This document shows, piece after piece, positions 59,549 to 64,000 of a stretch of DNA of 64,000 bases (within the stretch, counting starts at the first letter, position 1; each line of letters begins with the position of its first letter). This DNA comes from Pegea sp. RAD2-039 (taxonomy: Eukaryota; Chordata; Thaliacea; Salpida; Salpidae). Location of the stretch: NCBI GenBank assembly GCA_034620365.1, contig JAQGEQ010000071.1:3844001-3908000 (forward strand), given 5' to 3'. Below the pieces are notes generated by a model. That model was not told the DNA's origin and made no database searches. It saw only the letters and a program-made list of their open reading frames with translations. The position numbers and the translations under genes were made by a program.

Positions 59549-62488
59549 ATGGGAAAGAAAAAGAATAAGAAACCACAAGAAGTGATTGAGAATCAAGGAA
59601 CAGGAGATGATGCTGCTGGAGTAAAAGATGTAAAAAAAGCTGGAAAAAAGAAAAAGCCTAAAGATAATTGGGAAGATGAAGTCTTTAATGAGATTCAAGC
59701 ATTAAAACTTAATGATAATGGCGGACAATCAAATGAACAGAATACTAAAGAAGTTTTAGATGAAACAAAATCAGCTAAGGATAACAAACAAATTGATGAT
59801 TGTAAAAATGAAAATTGTGCTGAGGATTCATCTCAAAAAATCAAAAACTTAGATGAACCTACAGAGGAAGCTAAAGAAGTTGAAAAAACAGAAGGAAACA
59901 AAAAGAAAAAAAAGAAGAAACCAAAAAAAGTTGAAGAACAAGCTCCTGTAGCAGATGCAAAAGTTGAAGGTGAGCCTGCAACTCTTAGTAATCGAGCGAA
60001 GAAAAAGGCTGAAAAAGAAAAGAAGAAAGAAGAAAAAGAGAAACCAAAAAGGAAACTAAACAAAGCAACTTTAGCATTAATGAAAGAGACCCTGAGGAAG
60101 CAAAAAGAAGAAGAAGAACGATTACAAAAGGAAGAAGAAGAACGAATAAGATTAGAAAATGAGGCTGAAGAAAAGAGACTAGCTGATCTCGAAAGAGAAA
60201 GACTCAAAAAAGAGAAAAAGAAGCAGCAGAAGAAAGATAGGATCAAGAGGCAGAAACAAGAAGGAACTTATTTGACTCCAGCGCAAAAAGAAGTAGCGCG
60301 ACGAAATAAGATCTATCTTGAAACGTTAAGGCAACAGGGGATTGTTCCAGACCCTAGTGCCCCAGTATCTAGAAAACCAAGATATGAAAATAAGAAGAAG
60401 AAGCAAACTCAAGTTAGTACAAAAAGTAGTGAAGAGGTTGTTGAAAAAGAAGAAACTAGTAATGAAAACGAAGAAGTTGACGACTGGGAGAATGTTGTTG
60501 TGGAAGAAGAAGAAGGAGATGAAGGAAGTGGTGATGATTGGGAAGCTCTAGCAGAAGAGAAGACAGAGGAGGCTCGTAAAGATGAGCAAGTCGAAAAACC
60601 AGTTGTGAAAGTTGAAGGGGAAAAAGTGAAAAAGTCGTCTCGAGAGACTGCTCTTGATCGGATTTCTAAACGAAAAAGTAAAAATGAGAAAGAAAGAAGT
60701 GTCAACAACTTACGAGCACCAGTGATTTGTGTAATGGGACATGTGGACACTGGCAAGACTAAAATCTTAGACAAATTGCGACATACAAACGTTCAAGACG
60801 GTGAAGCTGGAGGAATTACTCAACAAATTGGTGCTACTAATGTTCCTATAAAAGCTGTTCAAGAACAAACTCAAATGGTTCTGAACTTTTCAGTCAATGA
60901 TATGAGGATACCTGGATTGTTGCTGATTGATACTCCCGGACACGAATCTTTCAGTAATTTGAGATCAAGAGGTTCATCTAATTGTGATATGGCTGTTCTA
61001 GTTGTTGATATTATGCATGGTCTTGAACCACAAACAATAGAATCAATTAAAATGCTGAAAAAGAAGAAAGTTCCGTTTATTGTTGCACTAAATAAAATTG
61101 ATCGATTATATAAGTGGGAGGCAGATGCCAATACAGACATCAGTAAACAAATGAGCAAACAAGCTAGCTACGTCCAAGAAGAATTCCGTAAACGTGTCAA
61201 TGATATTATCGTTGAATTTGCTAAACAGAATCTCAACGTGAAGCTATTTTATGAGAACGATGATCCGGATACATGGATCTCAATGGTCCCTACTTCTGCT
61301 CACTCTGGTGATGGTATGGGTAATCTAATGGCATTAGTGGTTCAAAATTGTCAGAATATGCTCGCTAAGCGCCTGTCGTTTTCAAATGAGGTACAATGTA
61401 CGGTTCTGGAGGTGAAAGACACACAAGGTTTGGGAACAACAGTTGATGTGCTTCTTGTAAACGGAAGCTTAAAATACGGAGACACTATAGTGCTGGCTGG
61501 GCACGATGGTCCCATAGTTACCAGCGTCAAGAGTCTGTTGATGCCGGAACCCATGAAAGAGTTCCGTGTCAAAAATAGTTATGCCACATACCAACAAGTC
61601 AAAGGTGCCCAAGGAGTTCGTATCTGTGCCAAAGAATTGGACAAAGCACTAGCTGGTACCTCTTTACTAGTGGCTGGTCATGATGATGAAGTTGAGATCT
61701 TAAAAGAAGAAGCAGAGCAAGAAGTTGCAGCCGCTCTTGGAAATATCAAGGTTTCAGATCGAGGTGTATTTGTACAAGCATCTACACTAGGATCACTAGA
61801 AGCTCTTCTAGAGTTTCTAAAGACCTCAGAGATACCGTATGCTGGGATCAATATTGGACCAGTTCACAAGAAAGATGTGATGAAGACTTCAGTGATGCTT
61901 GAACGAGATGAACAATGGGCAGTGATTCTGGCGTTTGATGTAAAGATTGAACGCGAAGCTCAAGAGTTTGCTGACAGCGTTGGAGTTCGAATATTCTCAG
62001 CTGATATTATTTATCATCTCTTCGACGCTTTCATGAATCATCGCGAAGAAACGAAGAAAGATAAACAGCTGGAATTCCGCGATAAAGCGATCTTTCCTTG
62101 TCAGCTCTCTATTATTCCTGAGTGTGTTTTTAAGTCACGTGATCCTATTGTAGTTGGAGTAAAGATAGAGGCTGGCCAGTTAAGACTCGGGACACCTCTA
62201 TGTGTACTCTCGAAAGGTTTCGTTTCAATCGGAAAGGTTACTAGTATCGAAAGTAATCATAAACCTGTCGAATCAGCTGGAAAATCAGAAGAAGTTTGTA
62301 TTAAAATTGAAGGTCCTCCGGGTGAACCTCCTAAAATGGTTGGACGACATTTTGAAATTTCTGATGAAATTTTCAGCACAATATCGAGGGACTCTATCGA
62401 TATTTTAAAGAAATATTTCCGCGAAGAAATGACAAGATCTGACTGGCAGCTGATTATACAGTTAAAAAAGAAGATGGAAATTATTTAA
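59549..62488 (+). CDS. EIF5B: eIF5B, translation initiation GTPase (intronless, 979 aa)
   Basis: eIF5B joins the 60S subunit to the 48S complex by GTP hydrolysis (family knowledge). The intact 979-residue frame starts MGKKKNKKP, the usual family start. A Lys/Glu-rich disordered N-terminal half (residues 1-385, with KEKKKEEKEK-type coiled segments) is followed by the G domain: GHVDTGKTK (about residue 396), DTPGHESF (about 462) and NKIDRLY (about 514). Domains II-IV follow (IPYAGINIGPVHKKDV in domain III) and the C-terminus SDWQLIIQLKKKMEII ends as in eIF5B orthologues. It is shorter than the human protein (1220 aa), mainly in the N-terminal half. TTATTTCAG ends 24 nt before the ATG. Having no introns in 2.9 kb is unusual beside CNOT4 and YIPF6; a retrocopy is possible but the frame is fully conserved. 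YIPF6 starts 348 bp downstream. Confidence 0.97.
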   Translation: MGKKKNKKPQEVIENQGTGDDAAGVKDVKKAGKKKKPKDNWEDEVFNEIQALKLNDNGGQSNEQNTKEVLDETKSAKDNKQIDDCKNENCAEDSSQKIKNLDEPTEEAKEVEKTEGNKKKKKKKPKKVEEQAPVADAKVEGEPATLSNRAKKKAEKEKKKEEKEKPKRKLNKATLALMKETLRKQKEEEERLQKEEEERIRLENEAEEKRLADLERERLKKEKKKQQKKDRIKRQKQEGTYLTPAQKEVARRNKIYLETLRQQGIVPDPSAPVSRKPRYENKKKKQTQVSTKSSEEVVEKEETSNENEEVDDWENVVVEEEEGDEGSGDDWEALAEEKTEEARKDEQVEKPVVKVEGEKVKKSSRETALDRISKRKSKNEKERSVNNLRAPVICVMGHVDTGKTKILDKLRHTNVQDGEAGGITQQIGATNVPIKAVQEQTQMVLNFSVNDMRIPGLLLIDTPGHESFSNLRSRGSSNCDMAVLVVDIMHGLEPQTIESIKMLKKKKVPFIVALNKIDRLYKWEADANTDISKQMSKQASYVQEEFRKRVNDIIVEFAKQNLNVKLFYENDDPDTWISMVPTSAHSGDGMGNLMALVVQNCQNMLAKRLSFSNEVQCTVLEVKDTQGLGTTVDVLLVNGSLKYGDTIVLAGHDGPIVTSVKSLLMPEPMKEFRVKNSYATYQQVKGAQGVRICAKELDKALAGTSLLVAGHDDEVEILKEEAEQEVAAALGNIKVSDRGVFVQASTLGSLEALLEFLKTSEIPYAGINIGPVHKKDVMKTSVMLERDEQWAVILAFDVKIEREAQEFADSVGVRIFSADIIYHLFDAFMNHREETKKDKQLEFRDKAIFPCQLSIIPECVFKSRDPIVVGVKIEAGQLRLGTPLCVLSKGFVSIGKVTSIESNHKPVESAGKSEEVCIKIEGPPGEPPKMVGRHFEISDEIFSTISRDSIDILKKYFREEMTRSDWQLIIQLKKKMEII

Positions 62489-62835
62489 TAAAATTTTACT
62501 TTATTAGATTTTTAGTCTGATCTAATTTCTGAATTTTTCTGTTATTTCTCATATTTATGCATAAGTGTTGATTCTAAGTGTTTGGTTTTTGTGGTAAATA
62601 GGAATGATAATTTATTCAGTTTTCAATCTAAATCAGCTTTATAATAAAAGAATGAAATAAAATAAAGATTTCTAATTCATCTCAGTCTGTTGTTGATTGA
62701 TAATTAGAGTCCTAGTTAGCTGTTTAACTATTTTTTGTGTAAATATCTGATCTTGAAAAATAATAGAGTCTTTACTCTCAGACTAATTTGGTTTGTTGAC
62801 TTAGTATTGATAGATTTTGTAGCTTAATATAGAAA
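62489..62835 (+). other. EIF5B-YIPF6 spacer
   Basis: A 347-bp spacer with AATAAA-like signals (GAAATAAAATAAAG near 62655) that probably end EIF5B. A GATTTTGTAG acceptor sequence (AG at 62821-62822) lies 13 nt before the YIPF6 ATG. Confidence 0.55.
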
Positions 62836-63735
62836 ATGGATGATTTTGAAAATCCAATCTTCACTTCACCATTGAAGGAAGTATTGAGAATCCAAACCAG
62901 AGCCAATTGTCCACAAGTAACGAACCATCTACTTTGGATGAGCCTGTAAGAGTCACTATTGTAAGTTTAGTTTGTTGATGAAAACAAGTTTTGATTATTA
63001 AATATACAGATGAGAGATGTAAAAGCAGTTTGCAGGAAGTTCACTCATATCTTATATCCAAGAACAAGCAGCGAGCTTCTCAAAGATTGTAAGTTGAAAG
63101 ATGAAGATCAGGGTCTCACTGTTAACATGTAAACTCCTTCTACAGGGGATTTATGGGGACCATTGTTGCTCTGTGTCCTGCTCGCTGTGCTTCTACAAGG
63201 TTTGTACGAAGAAGATTTGATAAAGAAGATAACTTTGTTGTTCAGGAGGTAAAGATGAAGCTACTGGGAGTATGGGACCCCAATTCACGGAGGTCTTTGT
63301 TGTGATTTGGGTAGGAGCAGCCGTCGTCTCCTTAAATTCATCTCTTCTGGGCGGAAAAATGTATTTCAATCTCACTTCCGGATCAAATCTAAAAAGTCTT
63401 CTTTCAGATCTTTATTTCAAAGTATCTGTGTCCTGGGATACTGTATCTTCCCTCTGTTCATCTCGATGATAATTAGCTGGTTAGTGGTTCATATTAGTGG
63501 CCAATCATCTGCCTCTATCGCTATCCGGATAATCGCTGCTCTGATTGGTTATGCTTGGTCAGTCTATGGTAAGATTTGTTATTTGAGTTATTCTTTTACT
63601 AAATTGTCTTTTTTATTAACAGCTTCTATCGTGTTTCTTGGTGAAAGCCAGCCACGTGACCGCAAAGCGCTTGCCGTCTATCCAATCTGTTTATTTTACT
63701 TCATACTTGCTTGGATGGTTGCAACATATTCTTAA
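62836..63735 (+). CDS. YIPF6: YIPF6, Yip1-domain Golgi membrane protein, six exons
   Basis: YIPF6 is a multi-pass Yip1-family protein of the Golgi that pairs with YIF1-type partners in ER-Golgi transport (family knowledge). Exons: 62836-62960, 63010-63088, 63146-63199, 63246-63360, 63408-63568 and 63623-63735; introns are 46-57 bp. Visible blocks: MRDVKAVCRKFTHILYPRTS, DLWGPLLLCVLLAVLLQ (TM1), GPQFTEVFVVIWVGAAVVSLN (TM2), LLGGKISLFQSICVLGYCIFPL (TM3), ALIGYAWSVY (TM4) and ALAVYPICLFYFILAWMVATYS (TM5). Exon 1 is broken: the start MDDFENPIFT and the conserved STLDEPVRVTI are in different frames. A 5-bp tandem repeat TTCACTTCAC (about 62860-62869) explains this, and removing one copy gives one frame. 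The start ATG is chosen because of the acceptor 13 nt upstream. Confidence 0.93.
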
Positions 63736-64000
63736 TGAGCTATTTCGAAAGTTCAAAAAGCTTACAACTGAAGTAGCCTCGCGTAACACCTTCTATTTAT
63801 CTATCTAACTTATTTCATTTATATGAATTTTCACAAATTATTGTAAATAACTTACAAGACTTTGATGTATCTGATTTCACTTGTAGCAGTTATTTTCTTT
63901 TTATATTTATCTTTTCAAAATAAAAATCAGTCTTAAGATGTATTTGTTCCTTTTGTGTCACAAATCAGTGTTTATTACGCTGCTAGGCGATGAGTACAAA
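63736..64000. other. YIPF6 3' flank
   Basis: AT-rich, with an AATAAA-like signal (CAAAATAAAAATC near 63918). No gene is seen before the window ends. Confidence 0.5.

Noticed and set aside
60409-60774. Ser-rich minus-strand frames within EIF5B
   Set aside because: Reverse complement of Lys/Glu-rich codons. The eIF5B frame is unambiguous.

Overview
This is a eukaryotic, animal-type window: spliced genes with GT-AG introns, clear metazoan orthologues, degenerate non-LTR retrotransposons and long AT-rich gaps. I recognise nine protein-coding genes. They are PDCD2 (minus), METTL18 (minus), NOM1 (minus), TMEM131 (plus), LETMD1 (plus), the formin FHDC1 (plus), CNOT4 (plus), EIF5B (plus) and YIPF6 (plus). 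The phylum cannot be fixed from this sequence. Three things point to an invertebrate with spliced-leader trans-splicing: many introns of about 46-62 bp, a splice-acceptor sequence 13-41 nt before the ATG of six genes, and a tight NOM1-METTL18 pair. A flatworm or a tunicate would fit, but this is a guess.

Layout. 1-9.7 kb is gene-free: AT-rich DNA with copies of a dispersed repeat, a CR1/Jockey-like LINE relic (about 3985-4990, plus) and an RTE/BovB-like LINE relic (about 6790-9075, minus). 9.7-11.8 kb holds PDCD2. 14.4-18.2 kb holds METTL18 and NOM1. 22.2-29.1 kb holds TMEM131 with more than 30 exons. 31.4-32.4 kb holds an intronless LETMD1. 36.6-44.8 kb holds FHDC1. 52-55.8 kb holds CNOT4. 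59.5-62.5 kb holds an intronless EIF5B. 62.8-63.7 kb holds YIPF6. The gaps between them are AT-rich and mostly empty. No tRNA or rRNA gene was recognised.

Most striking observations. (1) The palindrome TGACGTCA (the CRE/ATF-CREB core) occurs about 55 times by eye, in exons, introns and flanks. Nearly all copies lie in three GC-richer gene islands (METTL18/NOM1, TMEM131, FHDC1), and almost none lie in the AT-rich gaps or in the CNOT4, EIF5B, LETMD1 and PDCD2 loci. Some copies extend to perfect 16-18 bp palindromes. (2) A second palindrome class resembling the RFX X-box (GTTGCC..GGCAAC) recurs in the same islands, including a perfect 14-mer just upstream of FHDC1. (3) Six of the nine genes carry a disruption explained by a short local tandem duplication (1, 2, 5, 8, 28 or 60 bp). 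Five break the frame and one inserts 20 residues; removing one copy restores the alignment to the family. This is either an assembly artefact or a real mutational habit of the genome. (4) The NOM1 frameshift falls at TCC TGA, the same sequence as the antizyme +1 frameshift site.

The genes do not form one pathway. They are housekeeping functions: ribosome biogenesis (NOM1, PDCD2, METTL18), translation initiation (EIF5B), mRNA deadenylation and ubiquitination (CNOT4), secretion (TMEM131, YIPF6), mitochondria (LETMD1) and cytoskeleton (FHDC1). Exon coordinates were read by eye and may be off by 1 base in places.
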